From NCBI GenBank assembly GCA_029298735.1, contig JANSLP010000069.1:1-64000 (forward strand): DNA of 64,000 bases. The letters are read 5' to 3'. Shown piece after piece: positions 22,188 through 35,488 of the stretch. The notes under the pieces were generated by a model. It was not told the DNA's origin. It saw only the letters and a program-made list of their open reading frames with translations, and made no database searches. A program made the translations under genes and the position numbers. Numbering within the stretch: position 1 is the stretch's first letter; the number at the start of each line of letters is the position of its first letter. This DNA comes from Ophiostoma sp. CBS 140.51. Taxonomy: Eukaryota > Ascomycota > Sordariomycetes > Ophiostomatales > Ophiostomataceae.

Positions 22188-25100
22188 ATGGCGCCCCCAA
22201 AAACATCCGCTGAAGGCTCGTCGTCTTCAGCTCCCGCGTCCTCCGCCGCTGCCGCCACCGGCTCGGCCAGGTCAGCACTACCGTCCTCTTCCAAATCATC
22301 ATCACCTAAACCCCAATCTTCTTCAAACTCTTCCTCACACAAACTGCCCGCCTCCTTACAATCTGCCTCCCACTCCTCCGTGCTGCCCAGAATGTCGGAT
22401 CCCACACCGCCGCCATCAAGCAGCGCCCGCGCGCGTCGTTCACCGTCACCGGCTGCCGCCGCAACATCGTCGTCAACAACAAAGCGCCCATCACGAGACA
22501 GCGCCAACGGCGACTCCAGCAACGGCGCGTCCGCAACAAACGGCGATGCAGCATCCCACTACGGCACACGCTCGCGCAACCGTACCGGCGGTGCGCGTCC
22601 CAACTACGCAGAGGACAAGGACATGGACATGTTTGAGATGTACCCCGAGCGACGCGACGACGAGCAGCCCGCCAGCAAGAAGTCTGAATCGGCCTCATCG
22701 TCGACGCGCAACAAGTCGGCCAACGCATCATCCGGATCAACAACAAACGGCGCGTCGGCACCCGCGTCGCTCCTGGACAGAGAGCCTCTTCGCCCAACGA
22801 ACGGCTACAGCGGCAGCTCCGAACGCGAACGGGAACGTGAGCGGATACGCAAGCCATTACCATCATCGTCGGCAAACGCGTCGGACAGCGGCGCCGCCAG
22901 CACCAGCAACGGCAAAGACCACAAGGACCAAAATGGTACCAGCCACGGAAGCAAGTCCTCCTCCTCAAATTTTCACCACAAGGACAAGGACACCTCATCG
23001 TCAAATGCAGCAACCACCAACGGCACCAGCAGTCAATCGCAGTCGTCGTCCAACCCACGGAAGCGCAAGGCAGCAACCGCTTCCAGCAGCGACAAGGCCA
23101 GCCCCAGCAGCAACGGTGGCGGCAGCGGCTCTGCACACGGCTCGTCCACGCCACTGCTCAACATATCGCTGAAGAAGAACGGCGCTGCTGCTGCTGCTGC
23201 CGCGGCCGCGGCCGCCGCATCATCGACAGCGCACAACGACGGCACCCAAGGTTACGGCAACACGAATCTGATGACTTTCGAAAAGCACGGCGCGAAGCCA
23301 ACCAAGGACGGCAACCTGGTGGCCGACGACGGCACGGTGCTGAAGGTGAACGGTAAGTCTACTAATTTTGCATTGTGCTATTTTTTTCTTCTTTTTTTTT
23401 CGTTCGCCATTCTAACTCTTGTCAGACCACGTATACCTGGTATGCGAACCACCTGGCGAACCCTACTATCTGGGTCGTGTCATGGAATTTCTGCATCCCA
23501 AGAACAACACCTCTTTGCCTATTGATGCGTTGCGCGTCAACTGGTACTACCGCCCTAGGGACATTGGCCGGAAGGCCATGGACACCCGCAACATTTTCGC
23601 CACCATGCACTCTGACATTTCGCCATTAACTGCGCTTCGCGGCAAATGCACCATCAAGCACAAGGCCGAAATCCAGAGCCTGGATCTGTACCGCAGAGAG
23701 CCAAACAGCTTCTGGTTTGAAAAGCTCTACGACCGATACATCCAAAAGAACTACGAGGTCATCCCGACCTTCCAGATCGTCAATGTGCCCGACCGCGTCA
23801 AAAAGGTGCTCCACGAGCGCTGGCGCTACATCTTGATCGAGCAGGGGCGTGGAAAGGATCTCACGGCTGCTGCAAAGCAGTGCAAGCGTTGCAGTGGCTT
23901 CTGTGCAAGGTAAGAGCAAACACCAACAAAATATGCCTCCTCATTATTTCCCTCGTCACTTTACCCATTTGGGTGCATTTGGTTTATGGTGTTGTTTTCT
24001 GCTTCACTATGCATCAAATCATTCCCGGCCCCCATTTTCCCATGTCCCCCATTCCTGACGTCTCGCTCTGCTTCCCCTTCCCTCTGCTTTCTTTCGCTTT
24101 TCGCTTTTCCCTTCCCTTGGGCTCTCTCCTATTGGAATCCCATATTTTTCTCGCCCTTCTTTTGTTTTTTTAATTGTTTTTCTGTTTTATCGCCTATTTT
24201 AATGCATATGCCCCACACTCTATTTCCCGATCTGGCTAGATCGATACATGACGCGAACAAGGCGCTAACGGGATCCACTTTTTAGCAACAACTCCGTCGA
24301 CTGTGCTGTTTGCACAAAGACCTACCACATGAGCTGTGTACGCCCACCGCTGCTGAAGAAGCCCTCGCGCGGTTTCGCTTGGTCCTGCGCTGCCTGTAGT
24401 CGCGCCCAGGAGCGTCTATTGGAGGCACGCCACACGCCGAATGTCATTGACGGCCGTACCCCCGATGCGGCTGCCGCAGCGGGTGCTGCTGTCGCCATCG
24501 CCGATGAGGATGAAATGCTCGATGACGACGACGATGAAGCCGGTGGAGATACGGGCCGCACCAGCCCTGACCAGGACGAGGATGCGCACCCACCAGCTAC
24601 AGCGGAGCAGCAGTACCAGGCGAGTTTGTGGCCGTACCGGTATCTGGGCATCCACTGCAAGGTCGAGGATGCTCTGGATTACGACGATCGTATTTACCCG
24701 CGTGCTGCGACTCGTGTTGGCCCCCGCCATCAGGCGGTTGTCCTTCCCTGGCCTGGCCGGCCGGTCGAGTATGTGATGCCTCCCGATATCAAGAAGGCCA
24801 CACGTCGCGAGGCCCGACAGAACAAGGAAGCCATTGCTGCGTACGAACGTGAGCGTGAGAGTCGTCCCAAGTGGATCCAGGACACGCCTGCTGGCTACAT
24901 TGAGCGTGGCCAGGATTACGAGGACGGCGACGAGCGTAACACTGCTTATTTGCTGTATAAGTCGCCCAATGCGCCCCCATGCGTGCCCCCGCCCGAAAAG
25001 GCTGCTCCCGATGCCGCCGCCAAGGACAATGCCGATGACGACTCCAAGATGGACATTGACCCGCCCGAGGCCAAAGACGTCAAGAAGAAGACAACTCCCG

Positions 25101-28100
25101 ACATTTCTGACGAGGCCATTGACAAGTACATGGACAAGGCCGTCGCCAAGGCCGTCAAGCTCGGTATCCCGTCGCGCTCGACAAACCTTCACGATACGGC
25201 CGCGGAGCTGCTCTTCCACAATAACTTCAACACGGACAAGGCATTGAAAGAGCTGGACCACAAGAAGCCGAATGAGTTTAGGGAGCCCATTCTCAACGCC
25301 ACCGAGTACAAGCGATTTGAGGAGGCAGTCACTAAGTTTGGCTCCGAACTGCAACTCGTTACTCGCCACGTTAAGACGGTCTTTTACGGCGATATTGTGC
25401 GTTACTACTACGCATGGAAGAAGAGCGAGCGCGGCAAGATTATTTGGGGCAACAATGCCAGTCGCAAGGGCAAGAAGGAGGCCAAGGAGGCCAAGAAAGC
25501 CGAAGCTGCCGCCGCGAATAAGATTCAGGACGACGTGGCCGACGACATTGACGACTCTGCCTTTGATACCGACAAGGCGGTCGTTTTCAAGCGCCAGTTC
25601 CAGTGCAAGTTTTGTAACACCAAGACTTCCCGGCAGTGGCGCCGTGCTCCCGCAGCTGTGCCAACGGGTGTTTTGGCCGAATCCCTCGGTGGAGGCAACG
25701 GCCGTAGTTCGAATCGCGACCGCAACCAGAACCAGAACACCCAGCAGTTTGTGGCTGCACTGTGCCGTCGCTGCTCCGAGCTCTGGCGCCGGTATGCCGT
25801 GCAGTGGGAGGACGTCGAGGCTCTCATGGCCAAGGTTACCAACGCTGGAGGCCGTCTGGTGAAGCGCAAGCTGGATGAAGAACTTATGAAGGAAATCGCT
25901 GCAGCCGAAGACATGATCAACCGCACCGAAGCCAACTTCAGCGCCCACCAACAGTTGTTATCAGAGCCCCCTCGCAAGCGACTCAAGGGCCAGAACGGCA
26001 CTGCCGCCGACAAAGATGCCGACTACAATGCATCCGACTCCGCCTCCAGCTCGACACACCCCGCACCCTCGTCCTCCAACAGCAGACGTCGCGACCGCGA
26101 AAAGGCCAATGCCGAGCGGGCAGCTGCCGAGCGCGACCGGTCTGGTACCGCTGAGCGTGCTCCTGGTAGCGGTCGGGCCAGCAACGGTTCGACTCCCGCC
26201 GCAGGTGCACGCGCGACCCCTAATGCGAGCTCTCGTGCCATGGCGGAGCTGCTGCCCGAACCCAAGAAGCTGCCCTGTGCGGTATGCCTTAAGATGGACC
26301 TGCCGACCGAGGACCAGCGTGTGGTATGCCGCGACTGTCGCCTGACCGTGCACAAGAGCTGCTACGGTGTTATCAACAACCACAACCCGCTCAAGTGGCT
26401 CTGCGACATGTGCACCAACGACCGCAACCCGTACATGTCGATAGATTACAACTGTGTCCTCTGCCCGGTCGAGCACAGCAAGCCCCTTGCCACCTCACAG
26501 ACGTCGTCATCGTCTTCCTCGCACAGCAAGCGGTCCGACGCTCAGGGACGCGAACGCGACCGTGTTGAGCGCGAGCAGGTCAAGAAGGCCGATGAGTACT
26601 ATCGGAAACGCCAGGAGGAGCTCAACAAGCCCATTAACCCGCGCGAGGCGCTCAAGCGGACAGCCGACAACAACTGGGTCCACGTCACCTGCGCCGTGTG
26701 GACACCCGAAATCAAGTTTGGTAGAGCTCGCGCACTCGAGCCGGCTGAGGGCGTTGCCTCTGTGCCGCGTGCTCGGTACGACGAGACGTGCAAGATCTGT
26801 AAGACCAAGTCCACGGGAGCCTGCGTTTCGTGCAAGCAGTGCCATGCACCGTTCCACGTCCAGTGTGCTCACCAGGCCGGCTACATCTTTGGTTTTGACC
26901 TCGCCCCCGTTAAAGGCTCGCGCCGTGATCAAGCAAACATCGTCTCCATCAACGGCGTCAACGGCCAGCTAGTGCCGGCCATCTGGTGCCGCGACCACAT
27001 CCCGCTCAAGAGCTCAGCCTACCTGCCGCATGAGAAGATTGACGAGTCCCTGGACGTCACCGGTCTCCAGTTTTACGTCGAGAACTACAAGCAGGCTGAC
27101 CTGGCTTTGACGGGTTGCGCGCGTAAGGCCAACCTCCTGTCGCTGGCGTCCAAGATGACTGGCTCGCTGGTGGCCGGTGCGAACCAGGCTGCTGGCCGAG
27201 GCTCGTCACCCGACCAGAACACGGCGCCCACAAGCAACGGCAGCAACAGCAACCGCCAGGGCTCTGTGTACCTGAACGGCGATTTCAGCAGCAAACTCCT
27301 GGCCGGTACAAAGAAGACAGTCAAGGACAATAAGATCTGTCTGACCTGCGGTAGCGACGTCAGCCCCAAGTGGTATGCCATTGACAAGTCGCAAGAGCGC
27401 GATCTGGCCAACGGTTTCTACGGCAAGATGGGCGAAGAGGCGCAAAAGTTTGTCGCGCAGCGCAACTACCAGTGCCACAAGTGCAAGAAGACAGGCCGCA
27501 AGCCCTCGCCGCACAACCACGACCGCGAGATGCACGACCGGGCTGTGCACAGCCTCGAGCACGTTCACCGCGAACAAGAGCGTTCTCAGGAGCGCGGTCT
27601 CGTCACTGAGTTCACCAACCGTCCCCAAGACAGCCACGCACACCCGCAGGCGTCTCCTCACAGCAGCCAAGCGCCACACCACCACCACCATCGCAGTGGC
27701 AGCAGCCAGAGCCACGTCCCACCTCACAGCGTGACTGGCACGCCGAGCCAACCTCGCGGTCCGGAACACCGCTCTGTCGTTAAGAGAGAAGAGGAGCCGT
27801 ACGCCGCCGACGATATGCAACGCCTGGCACCGCGGTACCCGCCCGAGTCCGACCTGTCTCGTGCACCACCACCTCCGCAGAGCCAGCTGCAACAGGGACC
27901 GCCTCTGATGCCGTCTCAGCAGCAGCATCAGCAGCAACCGCTCCCGCCGCCCACGCAGCCTCTGTCGCAGCCGCCAACTCCCTCGCAGTTGCAGCCGTCT
28001 CGTGCACAGTCGTCGCACCACCACCACATCCTACACCCCGTCGACCACTCGCGCCCCGAACCCCCGCGCCAGTCGCCGTACTCGCACTCACAGCAACTGC

Positions 28101-29077
28101 CTGCGCCTGCGTCGTCGCACCCTCCATCAAGCAGTGGTGGTCCACCTTCGGGTCTGGGTTCGTCTCGCTCGCCGCCCGACATGTCACAGCGCTACTGGTC
28201 TTCGAGCATGGGCCCCTCGGGTGCCGCTCCGCCGCCGCCTCCGCCTCTTCCGCACCAGGCACCTCCGCCGCTCACCTCGATGCGTCCCACGTCGTCTCGC
28301 GGCACCCCGTCGCCTCACACGATGCACTCGGCTCCGCACTACTCACCACACTCGATGTCCGTGCCGCCTCGGTCGTCCGTTCCCCAACAGCAGCAGCAGG
28401 CCCCGCCTCCTCCGCCTCCGCCTGTTCACTCGTACCACGGCCCGTCGCAGTCGTCGTCAGCCTACTCGGACTGGCGCCGCCCGCCTCCCTCGTCACAAGG
28501 ACCTCCGCCTCCGCCATCGTCGCGTCGTGAACCGCCCCTGCATCACTCCAGCTCAACCGGCAGCTTCACGCACAACCACCTGCGCCCGCCTCCTCTCAGT
28601 GGCATGCAGAACGGTGGTAGTGGAAGCGGTGGTGGTGGCTACATGAGCCAGGGCAGCAGCATAATGAACGGTGGCCGGCCACCCTCGCCGCCTCGCCGCT
28701 CCATGGGCGGTCCGCCGCCGCCTCTGTCGGCACACGAGCGCAACAGCCGCGACCCCTACGCGCACAGCTATGGCGGTCACAGCACTCACAGCAGCCACAG
28801 CAGCCATGCACCATACGGCACGACCCAGCACTCGTCTCAACAGCACTCGCCGCACCACCCATTCGCACAGATGCTGCACCCGCAGCGGTCGGCCGCTGCC
28901 TCTTCGTCTGCGGGCTCGTCGTCGTTTGCCAATGTGGCGCTCAACACGAACAATGTGACGCGCGAGGACTTTACGCTGCGTGGCCCGTCGTCGAACAACC
29001 CGCCGCCGCGGCCCAGCGAGCCACGCAATGCCAGCTCCGCCAGCTCGAACCCGTCGCTGCGGAACCTGTTGTCGTAG
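22188..29077 (+). CDS. SNT2: Snt2-like chromatin regulator (BAH, PHD, SANT, extended PHD)
   Basis: Three exons, 22188-23352, 23426-23909 and 24286-29077, encode 2146 residues; the start has a CCGCCATGG context. Residues 1-375 are Ser/Asn-rich with a 12-Ala run near residue 336. A BAH domain starts near 389 (DHVYLVCEPPGEPYYLGRV) and runs to about 535. PHD1 starts at CKRC (541), and the second splice falls inside it. Later come an ELM2-like segment (YRYLGIHCKVEDAL), a SANT domain near 885-945, a GATA-like C-x2-C..LCRRC zinc site near 990-1060, PHD2 plus extended PHD (about 1212-1430), a second zinc site (CLTC..CHKC, about 1567-1620) and a 500-residue Pro/Gln/Ser/His tail. This order is that of Snt2. 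In yeast, Snt2 works with Ecm5 and Rpd3 in stress-responsive chromatin control. SNT2 orthologues affect autophagy and virulence in plant-pathogenic fungi. The protein is longer than yeast Snt2 because of its terminal low-complexity regions. Confidence 0.93.
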
Positions 29078-29586
29078 TCTGTGGATGACAACTGCTTTTC
29101 GAAGCACTCCTTTCTGTTATTTTATTTGATGTACTTTTATCTCATTTTTGTTTGTTTTTTTCTACTCTTTTTGTTTGGGCTTTGGTTCTTCGTCGGCGTG
29201 CGCTTTTTTTATTGTCTACTCTTTGAGATTCTGGTTGTTCTTGTCTCTGTTGAGCATTGTATTGTGTTATCTTTTCTGTTTTCACTACTACATTTTCATA
29301 TACCATTTTCCGGAAAAAATCTGGCTGGAGATGTTTTTCTTTCCTGTTCAAGGGTGCAAGGTGCAAAGGGAGCAAAGGGAAACCGAGAAAAAAAGGAAAG
29401 GGGTGTAGTTCAACCTGTGGTTTTAGTCTAGGTCAGGGAAGGGTTTATTTGTTCAGGAGAGGCGTTATCTCAATCAACATTTCACAACACATGTTCCCAT
29501 CGATCGTGCACTGTACTGTAAGGAAACTGTATCTCATTCATGACTGCATCCTATCCTGTCAACCTTCTACTATACCACGTCGTCGT
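29078..29586. other. SNT2 / FCY1 convergent 3' region
   Basis: T-rich sequence between convergent genes, likely holding both 3' UTRs. No gene is supported. Confidence 0.5.
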
Positions 29587-30153
29587 CTACTCAATCGTCC
29601 CCTTCTTCATCCGCGTCGGCGCCTCCTCGCCAATGTCCTCGTTCCACAGGTCCGGGCTCTGCGCAATAAAATCGGCCATCAACTTCTTGCACCGGGGGTC
29701 ATTGAGGACAACCACCTCGACGCCCCGCTGCTTCAGGTACGCCTCGCCGCCCAGAAATGTGTCGTTTTCGCCAATCACGACGCGCGACACGCCGTACAAA
29801 AGACAGGCACCCGTGCACATGTCGCAGGGACTCAAAGTGGTGTACATAGTAGCACCCTTGTACGCCGACGCCGGCCGCCGGCCACTGTTGAACAGTGCCG
29901 AGGTCTCGCCGTGGTGAATCGCCGAGCCGCTCTGGACGCGCAGGTTGCGGCCGCTGCCCATGAGCTTGCCGTCGGCCGAGACGAGGGCGGCGCCGATCTG
30001 TCACGAGCATTAGCGAGTGGATAAAAGTGAACATCGAGGGTGAAACGGTCCCCGCAGGTGTCCGTGACTTACCGGTACACCACCCTCTTCAAACCCCTTC
30101 TTGGCCTCCTCGTAGGCAACCTCGAATGCCTCCTTGTCAGAAAGAGTGGCCAT
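29587..30153 (-). CDS. FCY1: Cytosine deaminase
   Basis: Two exons, 30153-30073 and 29997-29587, encode 163 residues, matching yeast Fcy1 (158). Exon 1 encodes MATLSDKEAFEVAYEEAKKG. The GTAAGT..CAG intron is removed at phase 0 to give GGVPIGAALV. The zinc-dependent deaminase signatures are present: HGETSAL (His ligand and catalytic Glu) and SPCDMC (two Cys ligands). The enzyme converts cytosine to uracil in pyrimidine salvage and, by family knowledge, activates 5-fluorocytosine. It is a small cytosolic enzyme; no targeting signal is visible. A TATA-like AATATATAAAA lies about 85-95 bases upstream of the start. Confidence 0.95.
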
Positions 30154-30863
30154 TATGTCGTGTGCGTGATTTTAGTTGAGGTGAGTAAATGGTGAATGTG
30201 AGGTGGCGGTATGGTGTGTTGTCGGCGAATCCCGCGAATATATAAAAGTGCGGAGGAGTGGGAGAGGGCGGATGTTCTGATAAGAGCTGAAAAAAGATAC
30301 GAGGAAAAGAGGCTGTGAGAATTATCTATAAGTTTTGAGACGGTGTCAATTAGTTTCTCTTTGAGAGAAGCAGGGAGAGATGGATAACCGCACAGCGCCG
30401 TTTCTTTGATAACCCACCGACAACCTCCAATTGGTGACTAGAGAGAAAAACAGTGGGCGTCCCGAGGCCGCCACAGGCTAGGCGTTAGAGATACACGTAT
30501 TCTTCAATAACCAGCTATACGTTCCATGTGTATTTCAACAGCGAGATGAAAGACTTTCATTTCAACATATAGAAGCCAGAGACAGAGCTGTTACAGCTTT
30601 CAAGGTGTCCATGATATAATCGAGATGTACTTTCAGTCTTATGGGCGAGTGTACACCTACACCACTGGCTCTTATTTCCTAAAAGGGTAAAAAGGTACGA
30701 CACAGAAACACAAGGCGGGCTGCATCTTCACCAGAAGTCATTCACATCACAGAGTAGAGGTCACTTTAATTCCAAGCCTTTTTTTATTTACTGATAATAC
30801 TATAGAATGGTCTCCACCTGCGTGTGTATTCTTCGCTTTTCTGGCATCTCTCCTTCCTTACTC
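30154..30863. promoter_or_regulatory. FCY1 upstream region and GMC gene 3' region
   Basis: It contains a TATATAAAA element (30239-30247) close to the FCY1 start. Further right is AT-rich sequence, probably the 3' UTR of the GMC oxidoreductase gene. No gene is supported. Confidence 0.5.
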
Positions 30864-32962
30864 TCATATCCGTTGTTTGATGAGATCGGCGGCCTATTGG
30901 ACAGAGAGTTAGTAAAAAGAACAATTCAAAAACATATGGATTTTAAAGCTTGACTTACTCGTTCGGCCACCATATACACTGACTGGCAGGTGTTGGCACC
31001 GGGCAGTGTTGGAAAGATACTGGCATCGACGACCCGAAGATTTTGTGTGCCATGCACGAAAAGGTTGTAGTCGACGACGCCGCCATAGGCCCTCGACATC
31101 ATGGCACACGTGCCGGACGGGTGATACTCGGACGGCGAGAGTGTCTCTGCCAAATACATGGCCAGATCCTCCTCGCTGTTGACATAATCACCCGGTGCAA
31201 TTTCGACGGGGCCATACTCTGCAAAGGCCGGGTTCTCCATGAAATAGCGCCGCGTGTACCGAATCATGTCGGCCATAATGGCCGCGTCCAGCGGATTCGA
31301 GAGGGCCCGGTAGTCGACGACGGGTTCGCAGTTATACGGGTCGACGGGGTCAATGTTGACGGTGCCGCGGCTCAGCGGGTGCAGCATCACGAGTGTGCCC
31401 GAGTTGGCACCACCGGACAGGACATTGTTGTAAAACGCCGTCTTGTTGTTTTGGAGGGCCGCCGCATAAGACTTCATTTGTGCCGTGTAGCCACGAACGA
31501 CAGACTCGTCCGTACCAGGAGGAAGATAGGACGCATGATCTTGTCTTAGGAGTCTGTCAGAAATATCTCGCCAGCGATCCGAGATGACGGGGAACGGCAG
31601 CCAGGCGGCCGCATTGCCGACACCGAGCGACTGTGGCCCTGTGCGGTTGGCTTTCCACGCGGCATCCGACCAGGCGCGGAACGTGGCATTCGTGAAAAGG
31701 TCTGCACTGGTTGGGTGCACCGATGAGTAGTTAGACAGCGCAAACGACGCTGTGAGCATCGGGTGGTCCTGGAAGTTTTGGCCGACACCCGGCAAGTTGA
31801 CAAGTGTCGTGATGTTGGCCGACTTGAGCAGAGCCTGGGGACCAATGCCGCTGAGCTGCAAAATCTGTGGACTGTGGATGCCCCCAGCAGCTAGAATCAC
31901 TTCACGACGGGCTTTCACAAACTGTGAGGGAAGACGGCCAGTCGTGTTCCAACCTGAGGTCGTTGCTGACGACGGATGAATTGCCGTTGCATTCACGACA
32001 TACCGCACACCCGTAGCTGTGACATTCATAAACATCTTGCTAGGGTCCGTCTCCAGCACAATCTGCTCAACCTTGGTCCGTGTCAACAAATGGTAGTTGC
32101 TCCGGTTGGCTGCCCGGTCATGATGGCCTGTCCGTGCAAACGACCGCGTGACGGTCTTGGAGTCCATAAACGACGGGAACCAGTACACGCCCGGCACGCC
32201 CGCACCGCTGTCCACAGGGAACTCGGCGCCCGGCATGCTCCGGAACGCTTCGAACTGGACTGTAGTCCCGGGGAACTGGAACGATGGCCACCCGACCTTG
32301 ACTGTATCCGATGAGTTGCCCCAGAACTCTGTGTCATACTGAATGCCCGCCGCCTTGGCCACATCCGGTAGAGGGGGCACAAAGTCCAGTGCTTTCCTAA
32401 AGTATGGCCAAAGAGAACGCATGCTCCATTGCGAAGAATCGTTGGGCAACGACACAGTCTCACCGCCAATGTTGCCGCCGTTGGTGTCCTCATGGAAACT
32501 CGACCACCGCTCATAGTCTTCTGTCGTGCCTCGCACGGCCATCATGGCATTCACGGCCGAACTGCCGCCCACGACCTTGCCCGCCAGCACGCCCGTCGTC
32601 CGGTTCTTGAGGTGGACTTGCGGGACGGACTGGATGTCGTACAGAAACTGGGCATCAAACCCACGGAAACCGCCCTGGACGGTGCTGATTAAGGGGGAGT
32701 CGCTAAGTGCGCCATACTCAATAACGAGGACGGTAATGTTGGGGTTTTCCGTCAGGCGGTCTGCCACAGTGAGACCCGCCGTGCCACCACCGACAATGAC
32801 ATAGTCGTACTCGGAAGCAATGTCGCGGGCATGGTTGATGACGTGCCAGCGGTTTGAGCGGCCAGAGAGAGCGTGAGGGTGGGCAACAGAAGCTGTGGAG
32901 AGAAGGCCGGCAGCCAAGGCCAGAGCCTGGCGGAGGGATGTCGAATGCAACTGTTGAGGCAT
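30864..32962 (-). CDS. Secreted GMC oxidoreductase (FAD-dependent)
   Basis: Two exons, 32962-30959 and 30893-30864, encode 677 residues. The N-terminus has a hydrophobic signal peptide (LRQALALAAGLLSTASVAHP). The FAD-binding motif is YDYVIVGGGTAGL, with the ribose-binding Glu in VLVIEYG. GMC signature 1 is GKVVGGSSAVN and signature 2 is AGGIHSPQILQLSGIGP. The active-site region contains YHPSGTCAM. The C-terminal NTCQSVYMVAER block continues as AADLIKQRI only when the 30-base last exon is spliced on; unspliced, it ends in unconserved residues. At least eleven N-glycosylation sequons support secretion. The second active-site position is Asn rather than His (NTCQSV). The family includes glucose, aryl-alcohol and choline oxidases or dehydrogenases; the substrate cannot be assigned. 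Confidence 0.9.
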
Positions 32963-33719
32963 TTTGTCAAAGGTTGAAGCTGAGTCTCAGTGTCAAGACG
33001 AAGGCTTGCGAGAGAAGAAGACTCTTTGAATTTTATATATCATCATCTCCCCATTCTCGTCGCCATGGGACCGACTTCTCTGGGAGTAGTATTCTCGCCA
33101 ACATGTTGAAATTGAGTTGTTTGGTCTTTCCCGAGTTGCTGCATGTTGGTCGTATATCGGATCAGGCTGTTTATCGGGCTGAAGAAGCAATTATGAATCG
33201 ATGTCACAATAAACATGTCTCCGCCCGGTATGAAGAGGAGAAACTTTATATTTAGTAGCCCGAGGGGTAAACGTTCGTTCCCGCTCCGCGTAAAATGTGA
33301 AATATCCCGTACCAAGTTCTGCATGTGCCTTGATTCTCGGTACTTCTTGGCCACCACCCGTCGTTTTATCCAGATCGCAGATCGTGCCAGGCACAGACAT
33401 ATGGTTGGCCGGAAACAAATACAAGACGTATGTTGGTCATTTAATCTCACCTTTCCCATATTCCTCATAACGGCGAGGAGAAACTGCAGATGGACATATT
33501 GTTTTATTCTGCAGCCTCGGCTCGAATAATTGTTTGCCCGATTCTCGAGGGGTTCTCCTTGATGTGCATGCTTTTAAGTAGTAATGATCAAGTTAATCAC
33601 ACATTCTTGCCCTCTTTCACATATTCAAACAAACATAAATCAAACTTTTGGTGTTGCTGTGTAGACGTCTATATTTTGTACATGTCGTGATATCATTAAA
33701 ATGCAAAGGAGATTGACGT
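32963..33719. promoter_or_regulatory. GMC gene promoter and JmjC gene 3' region
   Basis: On the minus strand a TATATAAAA box (33040-33031) lies about 70 bases upstream of the GMC start codon. The remainder is AT-rich with no supported gene. Confidence 0.6.
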
Positions 33720-35488
33720 TTACGGAATCTCATCCTCGAGGTCGTCATCGTCGCCGCCAAATCCGAATGTGAATCCGCCACCACCACTGCCCTCGTCCGT
33801 CTTTTGCCGCTTGTCGTCGTCCTTGCCGTCACCGTGCACAACCGACTCCCATGTCCGCTTTTTGCGGGCATCACGCCGTGCAATCTCGGCCTGGGCGTCG
33901 GCAAGCAACTCTGGGTATTGCTCTGTGAGCCGCTCCACAAACAGGCCGTACGGGTCGTCGACACACTCTCCAGAGCCGGCACCGTGCCCGCCCTGGCCCC
34001 GTGCAAAACCAGTCACCTGCTCGGGGCGGTCCCGCAAAAACAACAAAACCTCTGCCAGGTGCGCCCGCGGCACAAAATTTTGTGTCAACGCAATCCCTGC
34101 CTCCAGATTCACCACCAGGTGCCACCAGCCGCTCGGCACGTGCAGAATCTCGCCCTCGCCGCAGACACCCTCAATGCAACCCGGTGTTGCCCGGGCTTCG
34201 GCATGGAACGTCAACAGCCACTCGGCAATGCTCAGTGGACTCGTCACTTCGCTCTTGTCGGCCGACACATAGACTCCCGGGACAGCAGCGCCCGGTGGGA
34301 ACAAGATCCAGTACTTGGCGCCGCGGACGACGGCGTTCCATGCGCTGGTGCCGTTGGGGTCCTTGTGGAAAGTCGAGCCAGAGCGCGCAGGGCCGACAAT
34401 CAGCCAGCGATGGGCGGGCCGTTGGCGGCCGAGCACTTCAAACAAGTCGAGGCCAAAACACTCGGGCTTCCAGTACGAGGACGTCTCACGAGAGTCGCCA
34501 TCCACTATCAACTCCATCTTCTCGGCAAACTTCTTGTCAAACAGGTAGAGCGGGCTCTCATCGGTGGTTTTGCGCATGTACTGGTCATACAAAGAGTACG
34601 GCCAGTCGACCGACTCGGCCCTGAATGCTGTTTTGGAGTAAGTATCGCGCAGTCCATCAAGTGACCAGTTTTTCAGGACTGGCCACGACTTGACGCAACG
34701 GTCGGCCGTCAGCACAAACGGCGTGTCGCTCCACGATTTGGCAAAGTCGTCATACAACAAATCGTTCAGGCGGCGGATCTGGTTTGATGGCGGGATGTTG
34801 CGGGCAAACTGCGCCGGGTTGGCATAGCTGCACACAAAGGGGCGGTGCAGCACATCGGAAAAGACACGGCCGCAGTCAACAGAGACGGGTGGTGGTGGAG
34901 AATACGAGTCGCTCAGGGGAGTTGCTGTCTGTGTCTGAGTCTTCCGAGTATGCCGCCGTTCGACCAAGAGTGACGAGCGCCATGTGCCGTGCCACGTCGG
35001 TGGCTTCCATCCGTCGATTCTTCATATGTTAGCCCCCAGTTATTGTCATAATTTCGGGGGAATGGGGCGACTCACTCCAAAGAAAGGCTCTTCCAGAGCT
35101 CGTCAAATGTGCAAAAGGCATACAGGAAGCGACACGTCGAGCCCAGCAGACGCAGAGAGTCCCTGTCCAGACCCTCAAACATGTGCATCAGCAGCTCGTC
35201 CGGCAGCGCCTGGAAGAGACCAGCGCTCGTCTTGGCATCGATCCCGCTGTCCAGGTACTTGTTGCCCAGGGGCTTGATGCCTAGTGGGTGTGGAGGCACG
35301 GGGGCGTCCAGATCGCCTTGTGCAGTGTTTGCAGTGTTTTCGGAGACGTCCGCAGCCTCCTGTTCTGACTCAATGTCGCTACCTGCTTGGTTGTGGCCAT
35401 TGTCGTTTTCAAAGACGTCCGTTTGCAAGCTGTCAATGGTCGCTGTTGGGTCGCCCAAATGGGGCGCCAGCCCGCCGGTGAGGGGCAT
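33720..35488 (-). CDS. F-box and JmjC domain protein
   Basis: Two exons, 35488-35076 and 35019-33720, encode 570 residues. The F-box is at about 92-137 (LPDELLMHMFEGLDRDSL..CRFLYAFC..LWKSL). The splice (GTGAGT..AAG, phase 2) joins LSLE to IDGWKPPTWHGTWR, the linker usual in F-box/JmjC and JMJD6-like proteins. In the cupin core the Fe(II) ligands are His356 and Asp358 (FHKDPNGTSAWN) with distal His438 (VPSGWWHLVVNLE). The 2-oxoglutarate-binding region is plausible. The C-terminus is rich in Lys, Asp and Gly, with a basic stretch (ARRDARKKR). The fold predicts a 2-oxoglutarate-dependent hydroxylase or demethylase, possibly recruited to an SCF complex through the F-box; the substrate is unknown. 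Confidence 0.9.

Noticed and set aside
21874..23172. 432-residue plus-strand frame overlapping the SNT2 start
   Set aside because: His/Pro/Thr/Arg-rich alternative frame of the Ser/Asn-rich SNT2 N-terminus and CT-rich leader; no conserved content.
24416..25951. 511-residue open frame antisense to SNT2
   Set aside because: Compositional shadow; no conserved motif, and SNT2 domains explain this sequence.
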